Below, piece after piece: positions 29,616 through 38,621 of a DNA stretch of 64,000 bases. Origin of the DNA: Mesorhizobium sp. B2-8-5 (GTDB taxonomy: Bacteria; Pseudomonadota; Alphaproteobacteria; Rhizobiales; Rhizobiaceae); assembly GCF_006440675.2 (NCBI RefSeq), contig NZ_CP083951.1:4187501-4251500 (forward strand), read 5' to 3'. The position numbers were made by a program, and so were the translations under genes. The notes below the pieces were generated by a model. That model did not search any database. It had not been told where the DNA came from and worked only from the letters and a program-made list of their open reading frames with translations. The stretch's first letter is position 1. Every line of letters starts with the position of its first letter.

Positions 29616-30935
29616 TTGCACTCAGAGACAAAAGCAAAACTTCTCGCGTCAATGCACGCGGGACGACTAGTGATTGTTTGTGGCGCTGGCCTTTCTATGG
29701 CAGCGCCCAGCAACCTTCCCGCTGCATGGCGTGTCGCTGAGGCAAGCTTCGACAAGTACGTGCTCGAAACGGACCCTGCTTGCGATCCGGCGATGCGCCA
29801 CGACCTTGAAGCTTTTGCGCAGTACTTCGTCGACCTTCACGCACTGCAGTCTGTATTCATCGAAAGTCTCGTGCCGTGGCAAATGTTTGTGAAACCGCCC
29901 AACTCGGGCCATGCTGCAGTAGCCGATTTCCTTGTCACGCGAGCGGCCACAGCAGCCCTGTCCGGCAACTACGACACGTTGATTGAGCAGTCCGCGGTTG
30001 CGAACGGCTTTGACTTTCAAAACTCGTTGGATGGAGACGAGGCGACCACTCGGTCCCGCACTCAGGGTCCGTTGTTGAAATTTCATGGATGCGCGACGCG
30101 TGACCGGCTGGCGACCGTGTGGGCACCGTCGCAGTTGGCTGATCCGCCCATCGCCCAGCGCATTGCAAAGAGCAAAACGTGGATGGCTGCAAACCTCCGG
30201 CAGAAGGACCTGCTGGTCGTCGGTTTCTGGTCCGACTGGGACTATTTGAACACCCTCTTGGGAACTGTCCTCGACGGACTTGCTCCACTCTCCGTCACGG
30301 TAATCGACTTAGCGGATGCAGCTGCTCTTCAAGCTAAAGCTCCTGATCTATGGGCCCTAGCCCACGGCCCGCAGGTGGAGTTCACGCATGTGCAGCAATC
30401 AGGGGCAGACGCGCTGTCTGAGCTTCGACAGGCGTTTTCCCGGAACTACCTTCGCGGGGTACTTGCAGCTGGTAAGTCGGCATTTGAGGCGTCGACCGGA
30501 GCGGCCTGCGATCCGGTTTGGCTGGAGCCACCGGACTTCGAGAACGAGACGCTTTACAATTGGCGGCGCGACGCCGAAGGCGTACCTGCGGGGCAGCCAG
30601 CTAACAGGTCGAAGCCGAGCCAATGCGAGATCTGCGGGGTGTTCCATTTGCTGCTTAGGCAAGCCGGAGCGACCCCAACTGCTCTCGGCTACGAGCTGGC
30701 GGGCCGATCTATCAGGGTCGTAAATGGCGCCGGTGCGGTTCTCAACCAGCTTCGATCCAAATATGTTGAAGCGCCTGTAGTTGCCTCGACCGATATTGTC
30801 GTGGCAGCCGGCGCAACTAACCTACCTGTACCAGGAAGCATCGTTCGGCCCGGGGCCGCCGGTAGCTTCATCCGCCCAGCGGGGATGGGGGCCTGGTACG
30901 ACCTTGACGGGGCGCGGACGGAGTTGGGTATCTGA
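29616..30935 (+). CDS. SIR2-domain protein, putative defence effector (Lamassu-Sir2/ABC-3C type)
   Basis: A 439-residue protein with an N-terminal SIR2 fold: VCGAGLSMAAP (Gly23-Ala-Gly), GNYDTLIE (Asn118, Asp120), FHGCATRD (His157) and VVGFWSDWDY. In phage-defence systems such domains hydrolyse NAD+ on activation. The second half is unrecognised, with a Cys-x2-Cys (CEICGVFH, about residue 335). The best start is a TTG at 29616, which keeps the helix before the first beta strand; an ATG at 29652 would cut it. The stop overlaps the next start by one base, and an SMC-like gene follows: the gene order of Lamassu-Sir2. Confidence 0.82.
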   Translation: MHSETKAKLLASMHAGRLVIVCGAGLSMAAPSNLPAAWRVAEASFDKYVLETDPACDPAMRHDLEAFAQYFVDLHALQSVFIESLVPWQMFVKPPNSGHAAVADFLVTRAATAALSGNYDTLIEQSAVANGFDFQNSLDGDEATTRSRTQGPLLKFHGCATRDRLATVWAPSQLADPPIAQRIAKSKTWMAANLRQKDLLVVGFWSDWDYLNTLLGTVLDGLAPLSVTVIDLADAAALQAKAPDLWALAHGPQVEFTHVQQSGADALSELRQAFSRNYLRGVLAAGKSAFEASTGAACDPVWLEPPDFENETLYNWRRDAEGVPAGQPANRSKPSQCEICGVFHLLLRQAGATPTALGYELAGRSIRVVNGAGAVLNQLRSKYVEAPVVASTDIVVAAGATNLPVPGSIVRPGAAGSFIRPAGMGAWYDLDGARTELGI

Positions 30936-31465
30936 TGGACATTGGCACGCAGTCCGAGATCATACTTCGCGAGGTTGGTTACGAGACCTGGCCATGGACC
31001 GGAACGTCGCCGCCGGTCATTTGCTTTGAAAGTGCTACCGTTATCGGTTTTGTACACGTCTTTGGCACTGCCAGAGAGCTACTAGACACCTGGGAGGCGG
31101 CCCAGCAACGGGTACTGGCACGACACGCGCCTGCGCTTCGGGCGGCCGGCACCAAGGCTTGGAATGTTTACTCAGTCTTCCTGACCTCCGAATTTGCGCA
31201 ATCCCTTCAGCGGCAAGTCGAGAAGTTGGAAGAGAATTTTGCACTCACCCGGAAAATTGCACGCACTGCGATCCAAACGACCGAAGACCTGACGAACGTT
31301 CTGATGCCTTTAGGTCCGATCAAGGCCCGGCCCCTTCTCGAACACACTGACATCGCCGATAGACTGCGGGTTCGCGCAAAGGACATTCCGGTCGAAGCGT
31401 TGACTGCCTTCTTGGCCAACCAGCGGCCAGAGGACGTTGCCGAGATATTGGGGAGCCCAGCATGA
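30935..31465 (+). CDS. Middle component of the SIR2-SMC system (LmuC-like position)
   Basis: A 176-residue protein with no recognised domain, coupled to both neighbours (one-base overlap upstream, ATGA downstream). Its second half is helical (FAQSLQRQVEKLEENFALTRKIARTAI). Size and position match the small middle component of ABC-three-component or Lamassu systems, which bridges effector and SMC ATPase. The assignment rests on context only. Confidence 0.65.
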   Translation: MDIGTQSEIILREVGYETWPWTGTSPPVICFESATVIGFVHVFGTARELLDTWEAAQQRVLARHAPALRAAGTKAWNVYSVFLTSEFAQSLQRQVEKLEENFALTRKIARTAIQTTEDLTNVLMPLGPIKARPLLEHTDIADRLRVRAKDIPVEALTAFLANQRPEDVAEILGSPA

Positions 31466-33522
31466 GGCTTGACTACGTTGAAGTTTGCGGTTTTCGCGGT
31501 TTTCGCGAGAAGGTCCGTGTCGACTTCGGCCTGGGCTTCACCGTCATCACTGGGCGCAACGGGGTAGGGAAAAGCACACTTTGCGACGCAGTCGAATTCG
31601 CCATTCTCGGCGAAATCGCCAAATACGGAATAGAGACGGCCGCAAAAGAGACCGTTCGCGACTATATTTGGTGGCGGGGTGATGGCTCGCCGAGCAACCA
31701 CTACGTGACCGTGGCCTTCGTCGATTGCGACGGCAAACAGTTCTCCATCACTCGAACACGCGACGGTGGCGCCGACAAGACGCCGGTCGAGATCGAAGCC
31801 CAACTATGCCAGGGCGCCATACCGGAAGAACCGCTCAAACAGCTCTGCAAAACCTCGGTTATCAGGGATGAGTGGATCGCAAGCCTCAGTCTCGATCTAA
31901 GTGAAACGCAACGGTTCGACCTGGTTCGCGCCGCTCTTGGGTCAGTCGAAGGTGCAGGCCTCGCGGCGAAAGCGAAGGCTGTGGTTACGATCACGGAGGC
32001 GGCATGCGATCGCGCTGAAGCATCTTACGAACAAGCCCGGACAGTGCTGCAAGGCGGGCTCGTGCAACTGTCGGAGGCAAACGACGCCGCGAAACGGAGC
32101 AGCGATATCTCCGCGGCGATGGCAGTGCTCGATCGGGTCATTCCGTCGACGCAAGGAGAACTTGCGCAGAGGATAGACCTCGCGCAACGTACTCTGCCTG
32201 ATCGGCGGCGGCGGCTCGAAGGTCTCGGCCTTGCCGCGTTTGAAGGGCATGAAGTCGCAGCGCTCCAGAGCGCGTTCAATTCACCAGAAGAGCTGGTGCG
32301 CAGGGAGCGCGCAAAGGCGGCACTGGAAACCGCACAGTCAAACTTTGATCGCCTGCAGTCTGAGGTGGATGTGGCGCGGCGCGCCTATGACCTTGAGGCG
32401 ACGGCAAACGAAATCGCCGGTTCGTTGTCCATCCTCGTCGAACACGGAGAGGCGCTGGGACTTCATAACGAGCGTTGTCCGCTCTGTGCGGCAATGAGAA
32501 CAAACGAGGAATTTGATGCAGGCATCCGAAGCGCCCGGGCGCGGATCGACCAGCTTGCCGCACGCGTGAATTTGGCGCGGGACAATCTCGCGAAGATCCG
32601 CGAGGCAGCCGGCCAGGCTGAAGATCAACTTGCCGAGGCGGAACTAGGCTGGGACGTCTATGAGCAAAAGCTGGGGACCCTTCGCGCACGGGAAGCGGCT
32701 CATATCGAAATCTTCGAACGCTATGGGTTGAATACAGTCAACGCTGCAAACCCGAGCGCGCTTGACCAGGAGGTGCTGGAGGAGAGCGAGCAATTGGTCG
32801 AGCTCGAGCGCTCGCTTAACGCTTTGTCGACCTCGCGGTCCGTCGATACATTGACATCTGTTGACGCTCGAGTGTCCCTTCTTCGGCGACAAGCCGACGC
32901 TGCCGCGGACGAACTTTCACGAGCTCAGAGCGCGGTGGCATCAGCCAAATCGCTGGAAAAGAGCGTTCGGCGATCGGCGGCAGAAATCGTGGACGAACGG
33001 CTTGCCAGCATCAGCCCGCTGCTGAATGAGATCTACCAGCGGCTGCGCCCACACGCGAACTGGCGCAGCATCGACTACAGCATCCGGGGAGACGTCCGAC
33101 GCTTCCTCAGTCTTAAGGTGGGCGACGATCTCAATCCCCAATTCGTTTTCAGCAGCGGGCAGAGGCGAGCGGCGGGTCTCGCTTTCCTTTTGTCAGTCCA
33201 CTTGGCGAGGCCGTGGTCCCGTTGGGAAACACTTATGTTGGACGATCCGGTTCAACACATCGACGATTTCAGGGCTCTGCAACTCGTCGAAGTTCTCTCT
33301 TCGCTCCGACAACGTGGTCGCCAAATTGTCGTGGCAGTCGAGGATGAAGCGCTCGCCGATTTGCTGTGCCGACGGATGCTCAGCACGCCTGAGCAAGTTG
33401 GGCGTCGGTACGCGATTGACTTTAACGAGCGCGGGGCGGCTGATGTGATTGGGCGGCTCGAAATTCCGCCGATGGCCACAGGGATCCTTCGTCAATTTGA
33501 CGGTGTCCAGGCAACTGCTTGA
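31462..33522 (+). CDS. SMC/Rad50-like ATPase with zinc hook (LmuB-like)
   Basis: A 686-residue SMC-type ATPase. Walker A is TGRNGVGKSTLCDAVEF (about residues 29-45). Long coiled-coil arms meet at a Rad50-type zinc-hook half-site ERCPLCAAM (about residue 338, the midpoint). The C-terminal head has the signature FSSGQRRAAGLAFLLS and Walker B LMLDDPVQHIDD. It is shorter than chromosomal SMC, as expected for Lamassu/ABC-3C sensors that bind DNA ends or structures and trigger the effector. It overlaps the middle-component gene by four bases. The cognate effector is the SIR2 protein. Confidence 0.88.
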   Translation: MRLDYVEVCGFRGFREKVRVDFGLGFTVITGRNGVGKSTLCDAVEFAILGEIAKYGIETAAKETVRDYIWWRGDGSPSNHYVTVAFVDCDGKQFSITRTRDGGADKTPVEIEAQLCQGAIPEEPLKQLCKTSVIRDEWIASLSLDLSETQRFDLVRAALGSVEGAGLAAKAKAVVTITEAACDRAEASYEQARTVLQGGLVQLSEANDAAKRSSDISAAMAVLDRVIPSTQGELAQRIDLAQRTLPDRRRRLEGLGLAAFEGHEVAALQSAFNSPEELVRRERAKAALETAQSNFDRLQSEVDVARRAYDLEATANEIAGSLSILVEHGEALGLHNERCPLCAAMRTNEEFDAGIRSARARIDQLAARVNLARDNLAKIREAAGQAEDQLAEAELGWDVYEQKLGTLRAREAAHIEIFERYGLNTVNAANPSALDQEVLEESEQLVELERSLNALSTSRSVDTLTSVDARVSLLRRQADAAADELSRAQSAVASAKSLEKSVRRSAAEIVDERLASISPLLNEIYQRLRPHANWRSIDYSIRGDVRRFLSLKVGDDLNPQFVFSSGQRRAAGLAFLLSVHLARPWSRWETLMLDDPVQHIDDFRALQLVEVLSSLRQRGRQIVVAVEDEALADLLCRRMLSTPEQVGRRYAIDFNERGAADVIGRLEIPPMATGILRQFDGVQATA

Positions 33523-33671
33523 TCTGATCCTTGGCAAAGATGCCGGTACAGTTGCATCGGTAGGGCTTGGTTCTTGCCGTTGAACTATGTTCCGGCCCTA
33601 GCGGATATCGCTGAGCCGGGCGATCCGCCGGCGTTCAAGACGCGCCTGAGGCATATCGGCAGGGAGGTGGC

Positions 33672-34505
33672 ATGGACCACGCAGACGAACTGAAGGCCCA
33701 ATATCTTGCCCTACTTGATGAAGGGCACAATGAGCAAGTCTATCAAAGGTTCATCGAGGTCAACACGCAGCTGGTGCCGCGCGACTTCGTGCAGAACCAC
33801 GGCGTCCACTTGAGCCTTGTACTGCGGAAGCTAGCATTTGGTGCCGATTTTAAGAGCGACTTTTTCTTCCTGTCGAAGAGCTCCGACGATTGGAATGCGG
33901 TTTTCATCGAGATCGAAAAGCCTTCCTCGCGGTTTTTCAAGGACGCCGGCCACGAGTACCACCCGGATTTCGTCCACGCTCTGCAGCAGATTAACAGTTG
34001 GCGGGCCTGGCTTTCGATCGAAGGTAACCTGCAGGCCTTCGTCAATCAGTTGAGCACGATCCGCGTGCCGGCGGTGATGCAACGCAACCCGACAAACCCG
34101 AAGTTCGTGCTAGTGTTTGGCCGTCGCGCCGAATACGCAGATAGTGAGTTAAGGCGTAGCCGTATCCGCGCCGAAGAGCGCGACGACTTCAAGATCATCA
34201 CATTCGACAGCCTTGCGGAGGGTCTGCCCGGCAAGCATCAGCTGTGGCTCGGCTCTCGGCGCGCCGAGTTCATTGACCTTCAGAATGAGGAGATCGTCGA
34301 CAATAATCTCTTTATGTGGGCCGATCCCCATATGCTCACCGTCAGCGAAGGGCTGTACAAAAAGCTCGAGGGGGTCGTTGCCAACAACAAGCCGTCACCC
34401 TTCCTTACAACAAGGCGGGGCCATGTCATGGGCAATTTCCATCCCAACGCGCTGAAGGTGATGGTGCGCCCCCCAACGCCCGCACCTACCACGGCGAGCC
34501 GATGA
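33672..34505 (+). CDS. Shedu-like DUF4263 protein (putative nuclease)
   Basis: A 277-residue protein with the DUF4263/SduA fold typical of Shedu anti-phage proteins: helical N-terminus with EQVYQRFIEVNTQLVPRDF, then DFFFLSK (Asp63), VFIEIEKPSSRFF (Glu80 to Lys83), a middle region with LQQINSWRAW and a final strand KFVLVFGRR. The active-site strand reads E-I-E-K-P, whereas many PD-(D/E)xK members have E-I-K; the lysine is shifted by one, so activity is uncertain. An AGGGAGG site precedes the ATG. Its stop overlaps the next gene (ATGA), so this Shedu-like gene has a partner. Confidence 0.78.
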   Translation: MDHADELKAQYLALLDEGHNEQVYQRFIEVNTQLVPRDFVQNHGVHLSLVLRKLAFGADFKSDFFFLSKSSDDWNAVFIEIEKPSSRFFKDAGHEYHPDFVHALQQINSWRAWLSIEGNLQAFVNQLSTIRVPAVMQRNPTNPKFVLVFGRRAEYADSELRRSRIRAEERDDFKIITFDSLAEGLPGKHQLWLGSRRAEFIDLQNEEIVDNNLFMWADPHMLTVSEGLYKKLEGVVANNKPSPFLTTRRGHVMGNFHPNALKVMVRPPTPAPTTASR

Positions 34506-35571
34506 CCGTGGGCGATCAAGAGCCGATTGCGGTCAAAGATGAGAAGCAAGTGCAGGCGGCAACCGAGCACCGAGTTGGCGCCGAGACCGGGAGCAACGGC
34601 CACGCGGAGAGCCCGGTGTCAGAAAGGTTCACCACGGTAGCCGACCTACCGCGCGGCCTCTACGACCACCAAGGGCACCCATCCGTGTGTGATCGCGGGC
34701 GGCGCCGATATCACCCATTTGCCTATGACTTCGACTCTACGCCGATGAGCCTCGATGATCCGGGCGAGCACTGGGATGAGAAGGTGAAGGCCCTCCATAC
34801 AGATAACCGTGATAAGGCGATTGATAGGCTCAAGGCTGAATACGGAGAACGCCGTCATGCGCAGGTGGTCCAGGACACCAAGGGCCTTGGCGCAAAGGCG
34901 TTCTCCGTCGTCAGTTATCATAACTTGATGCATGAACAGGCGCGCCGCGCCTTTGTATCAGGGCTCTACTTTCCGGCCCTGGTCGCTGCCTGCGCCCTCG
35001 GCGAACGCATTCTGAACCACCTTATCCTAGACCTTCGGGATCATTACAAAGCGTCACCGCACTACCGCCGTGTCTATCGCAGCGAGTCTTTTGATGACTG
35101 GCGGTTCGCCGTGCGCGTGCTCGAAGACTGGGGTGTGCTCTTGCCTGATGTTTGCCCAGTTTTCATCGAGCTCGCGACACTGCGTAACCGCTCGGTCCAT
35201 TTCAACCCGGCAACCTACGAAACGATGCGGGAGGACGCTCTATCGGCACTGAAAACGATCGGACGCATCATCCAACGGCAGTTTGGCGCGTTCGCCGGGC
35301 AACCGTGGTTCATCGAAAACACGCCCGGCGCGCAGTTCATCAAGCGGTCTTCGAGGACGTCCCTTTTATAAAGACTTACATCTTACCCTTGAGCGGATTT
35401 GTCGGCCCTGAGTTTGGCATGGATCTCACGGAAAGGGGCTGGCATCATCTCGACTACCATGACTACGGCCCGGGTGATGTTGATGACGACGAGTATGCCC
35501 GTCTCTACCGCGAGCGGGATCACAGCAAGGTCGTGACGCGCGAGATGGTAGAACGCGCTGCATGCGCGTAG
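34502..35571 (+). pseudogene. Partner of the Shedu-like protein, frameshifted near 35341
   Basis: ATGA overlap with the DUF4263 gene. The first frame runs to 35371. The sensible C-terminus (AVFEDVPFIKTYILPLSGFVGPEFGMD and following) continues in the next frame to 35571, so one base seems lost near 35341. Without the shift the protein would be about 356 residues. The central part is helical with the segment ARRAFVSGLYFPALVAACALGERILNH and an RNRSVHF element reminiscent of HEPN (R-x4-H: Arg-Asn-Arg-Ser-Val-His). No catalytic domain can be named. It may be inactive, or the indel may be a sequencing error. Confidence 0.6.
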
Positions 35572-36100
35572 ACATCGGGCGCGGCCGAGGAAGGGGCGGA
35601 AAGCGCCGGTCCCGACGGCGCTGCGCCTCAGCTACGGTCTCCACAGTGATCGCTTCCGTCGATCCTAGCACGAAATTTCTGCGCATGGGCAGCGAAGCGG
35701 ATCGATATTGCTGTGGCAACCACGCTTTTCGGGGTTTCGCAATTGAGTACAAGCGGCCGACGGGGCGCGGCTCATAGGCAGCTTTCCATCACTCCCGACC
35801 GAAACCGGACGGACCGCAGTCGGCCCGATTGCCGCCTGGCGGCTAAGCGCATCATTCCGGCCGTTCGACTGACACTGAGTCTTCCTGAAAGCCGACATTG
35901 CTTATGGAGCCGCCGAGCGCCAGAAGATTTCTTCGGCGTATGTGTTCGAATCCCTCGCGTTCCGCCAAACCGCCGTTGGCCGCCCTCTGCGGCCTTTTCC
36001 TACTCTACGCCCGCAGCGACTATGCGACCCACAGGGCGCGGCGCCGCTTATGGGCGAAAGCCTGAATTTCCGACAAAGCGCGCCGCCTGACCGGACAGGA
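35572..36100. other. Intergenic stretch without a recognised gene
   Basis: No frame with a ribosome-binding site or motif is seen. It separates the rightward Shedu-like pair from the leftward HNH/DUF5677 pair. A GC-rich remnant is possible but cannot be identified. Confidence 0.4.
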
Positions 36101-37111
36101 TCATGACGGTGATGGCGCGAGCGCGCTCTTGCGCAGCACCGCGGACATATGCCCCTGGCCAGTCTGCGGATGGACGGCGGTAACGATCGCCTCAATCACT
36201 GGTGGCTCAAGGCCGGCACGTCCCCAGTCCAGATGGACAGGATAATCATAGACAAGCGCAAGCGGCTCTTCGCCCGTCGGCGCCAGCATGTTCGTCCAAC
36301 GAATATTGGGGCGGGTGCGAAGCCGGGACGGCCATTCACCGTCTTGGCTGTCGGCCTTAAGCACGATCTGCAGGCACACCGAACCCATCGTCGTGACGAA
36401 CAGCATATAGGGCGTGTCGAGGTTGCTGGACGTCCGTCGCAAGAGCGCGGCCGCGAGCAGCGGCGGTGAATTGCCGATGGTCGAAAAGGAAATGCCGACA
36501 ATCATGTGCGGCAGGAGATCGTCGTCGGTGGAATGAAGCCAGGCGATGATCTTCGTGAAGTTCGGCAGCTCATCCGCCGGCAGCAGCGCCACCGCCATCT
36601 TGACGAGCGCTTTATAGGCTCTGGCTGGGATGAAGCGCTCGGTCCCGCCGGGGATGCGAAATACCAACTCGCCTGTTTTCGGCTTCACCCCGAAATGATC
36701 CGAGAACGGCGTTCCGTTTGTGCGCATCGATATCGACCGTTTGCCGTCGATAATCCGGTGGCGGATCGAGGCCGGGCCGTCGCTGCGGCCGGTCTGACGT
36801 ACTTTGTTGCCTTTGCCCTGCGTGCCGCCGACTGTGAGGATCGCGCCCATGCTTTTGACGAGCGCGTCATCGAACGTACCGAAGCTGGCGTTGCAGGCGT
36901 CGCACTCGTCGAGCGAGGTCACCCACTTGTTGCCGAACGCGTCTGGCAGCGTATGGGCAACGTTGCGGAAGGCGCGAGGCTCGGTTTGGCCGCAGAAACG
37001 ACACCGCCCCTTCGTCCCGAGCGCGACAGCCGGCTCGCCTATACTGCCCTGGACCATGGCGATGATCGCATAATCCGGGGATTCGAGCGTCGCTTCAGGC
37101 GGTGTGGACAA
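36101..37111 (-). CDS. HNH-like zinc-finger protein (putative endonuclease)
   Basis: A 336-residue protein whose first 85 residues carry an HNH_5-like treble-clef zinc site: CRFC (Cys37, Cys40), NVAHTLPDAFGNKW (His53) and DECDACNASFG (Cys70, Cys73). The spacing matches HNH endonucleases of defence loci. The rest (residues 90-336) is unrecognised. It begins 12 bp after the DUF5677 gene on the same strand, so the two form an operon. Role in phage defence is inferred from the neighbourhood. Confidence 0.65.
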   Translation of the reverse strand: MSTPPEATLESPDYAIIAMVQGSIGEPAVALGTKGRCRFCGQTEPRAFRNVAHTLPDAFGNKWVTSLDECDACNASFGTFDDALVKSMGAILTVGGTQGKGNKVRQTGRSDGPASIRHRIIDGKRSISMRTNGTPFSDHFGVKPKTGELVFRIPGGTERFIPARAYKALVKMAVALLPADELPNFTKIIAWLHSTDDDLLPHMIVGISFSTIGNSPPLLAAALLRRTSSNLDTPYMLFVTTMGSVCLQIVLKADSQDGEWPSRLRTRPNIRWTNMLAPTGEEPLALVYDYPVHLDWGRAGLEPPVIEAIVTAVHPQTGQGHMSAVLRKSALAPSPS

Positions 37112-37123
37112 GAAACTTCTCCA

Positions 37124-38467
37124 TCATGATCCGCTCCGGACCGAGGAGGCCAGCCTTACCGTCGCGCGTCGATCTCGATTAGCGCTTTGCGCGTGAGCGC
37201 TCACATGGCGAGCGACCGCAGCCTCACGAATCTTCTTCTCGTCTCGTGCAATCGCGCGTTCGGCTTGCGCGAGCGCGCGCGGAATACGATCGTGAAGTTT
37301 GTTCAGCGTGATCAGCTGTACGATCTTGTCGAGCGTCCACGACGTCGGAAGCAAAAGCATGGCGATGTGCAAGAGGCTCAAAGCCAGGTTTTGACCCGGC
37401 TCGACAAAGCCCACATTGCTGGCGCCTGCGACGACTGCGTAGCGGCGGTCGAGTGACCCGAGCCGATAGGCGATGCCCTTGGTGCTCGCATGAACATTGT
37501 GGCTCGCCATCTTATAGTGCGAGCGCATCATCGCTCGGCCTGCGGCATCCTCGATATTGCTGAAATTTGGCTTTGGGTTCCCCAAATGCGCAGCGACCCA
37601 GCCATAATCGCCGCCAAACTCTTTGCCGTAGCGGTGGGTCGCATCGGCATAGTCCTTTTCGATGCGCGCGGCGGCACGTTTCGCAATGGGAGCATAGCCA
37701 AGACGCGTATGGCATTGCTGATATTGCCCGAGGCCCTTCTTCGCCTCAACGATCTCATGCGCGAGGTAGCGCTCGGCGAGAACTTCGCCGCCATCGTCAA
37801 GGACCATAGCTACGCAGGCAACTTCGTGAAGCGTGCGCCACCGCGCCATTGCGCCGTCGGCATAGCCGTTCTCCATCAGAACCATGATCTCGGACGCGAT
37901 CTGGATCGCGCGGACATGGAGGTGAAAGAGCGCCTTGTTCAGATGCGCGCGCCGGCGCGACCGCGAGCGGCTGGCGCGACGGTGAAAATCTGTGCCGATG
38001 TCTCGCGACAGCTCAATCAGCATCCGTAGGGCATCGAAGCCCTTTCCCCATCGTGCCTGCAGGTTGAAACGAAACTGATCCATCTGAATGTCGGTCGCAG
38101 CGCGCCAGACCGCCCAGTCGCGCTCATATCGACGCAGCATCTTTCCTGCCGCCGCCTCGGCGACCGTGTGAATCAGGTCAGGAAGCGTCTCGCTGATCTT
38201 GTCGGCATAGTCCTGCACGCGCGCGGTATCGGCGTCGGTGAATTGGAGCACGATGTCCTCGTCGGACTCGATTTCGATGACATCCTCGTTGTCGCCATCC
38301 GCGTCTGTGCCTGAGCCGGCGCCGAGCAGCTGATCGACGATGGAGCCTATCAACTTTTCATCCTCGGCATGTCCCGACGCCTTGAGCTTGTCGCGGACCA
38401 ACTCGATCGCGATGACCCGCGGAATAGTGGATAGCTGCTCTTCAAGCAGGGCTTGCAACGACCCCAT
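37124..38467 (-). CDS. DUF5677 family protein
   Basis: A 447-residue protein. Start taken at the ATG giving MGSLQALLEEQL; upstream in-frame ATGs lack family sequence. The core segment ALFHLHVRAIQIASEIMVLMENGYADGAMARWRTLHEVACVAMVL, with flanking KKGLGQYQ and HNVHAS elements, is the DUF5677 signature. The family is often found next to nucleases and helicases, but its activity is unknown. An acidic linker (TDADGDNEDVIEIESDED) lies in the N-terminal third. It is co-transcribed with the HNH-like gene and divergent from the DUF4238 gene. Confidence 0.72.
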   Translation of the reverse strand: MGSLQALLEEQLSTIPRVIAIELVRDKLKASGHAEDEKLIGSIVDQLLGAGSGTDADGDNEDVIEIESDEDIVLQFTDADTARVQDYADKISETLPDLIHTVAEAAAGKMLRRYERDWAVWRAATDIQMDQFRFNLQARWGKGFDALRMLIELSRDIGTDFHRRASRSRSRRRAHLNKALFHLHVRAIQIASEIMVLMENGYADGAMARWRTLHEVACVAMVLDDGGEVLAERYLAHEIVEAKKGLGQYQQCHTRLGYAPIAKRAAARIEKDYADATHRYGKEFGGDYGWVAAHLGNPKPNFSNIEDAAGRAMMRSHYKMASHNVHASTKGIAYRLGSLDRRYAVVAGASNVGFVEPGQNLALSLLHIAMLLLPTSWTLDKIVQLITLNKLHDRIPRALAQAERAIARDEKKIREAAVARHVSAHAQSANRDRRATVRLASSVRSGS

Positions 38468-38621
38468 CGACGGAATCCTTATGTTGCGGCAAAAGGAATG
38501 CGTAGCGGAACGAAAGGGAAACGACAATGGAGCGATGATACCTTTCCCAACGCCAATCATGTGCCAGATGGCGCGGCTCGACATTGTCCGGGGCGCGGCC
38601 TGACTGGGTTCCCAGGTTCAG

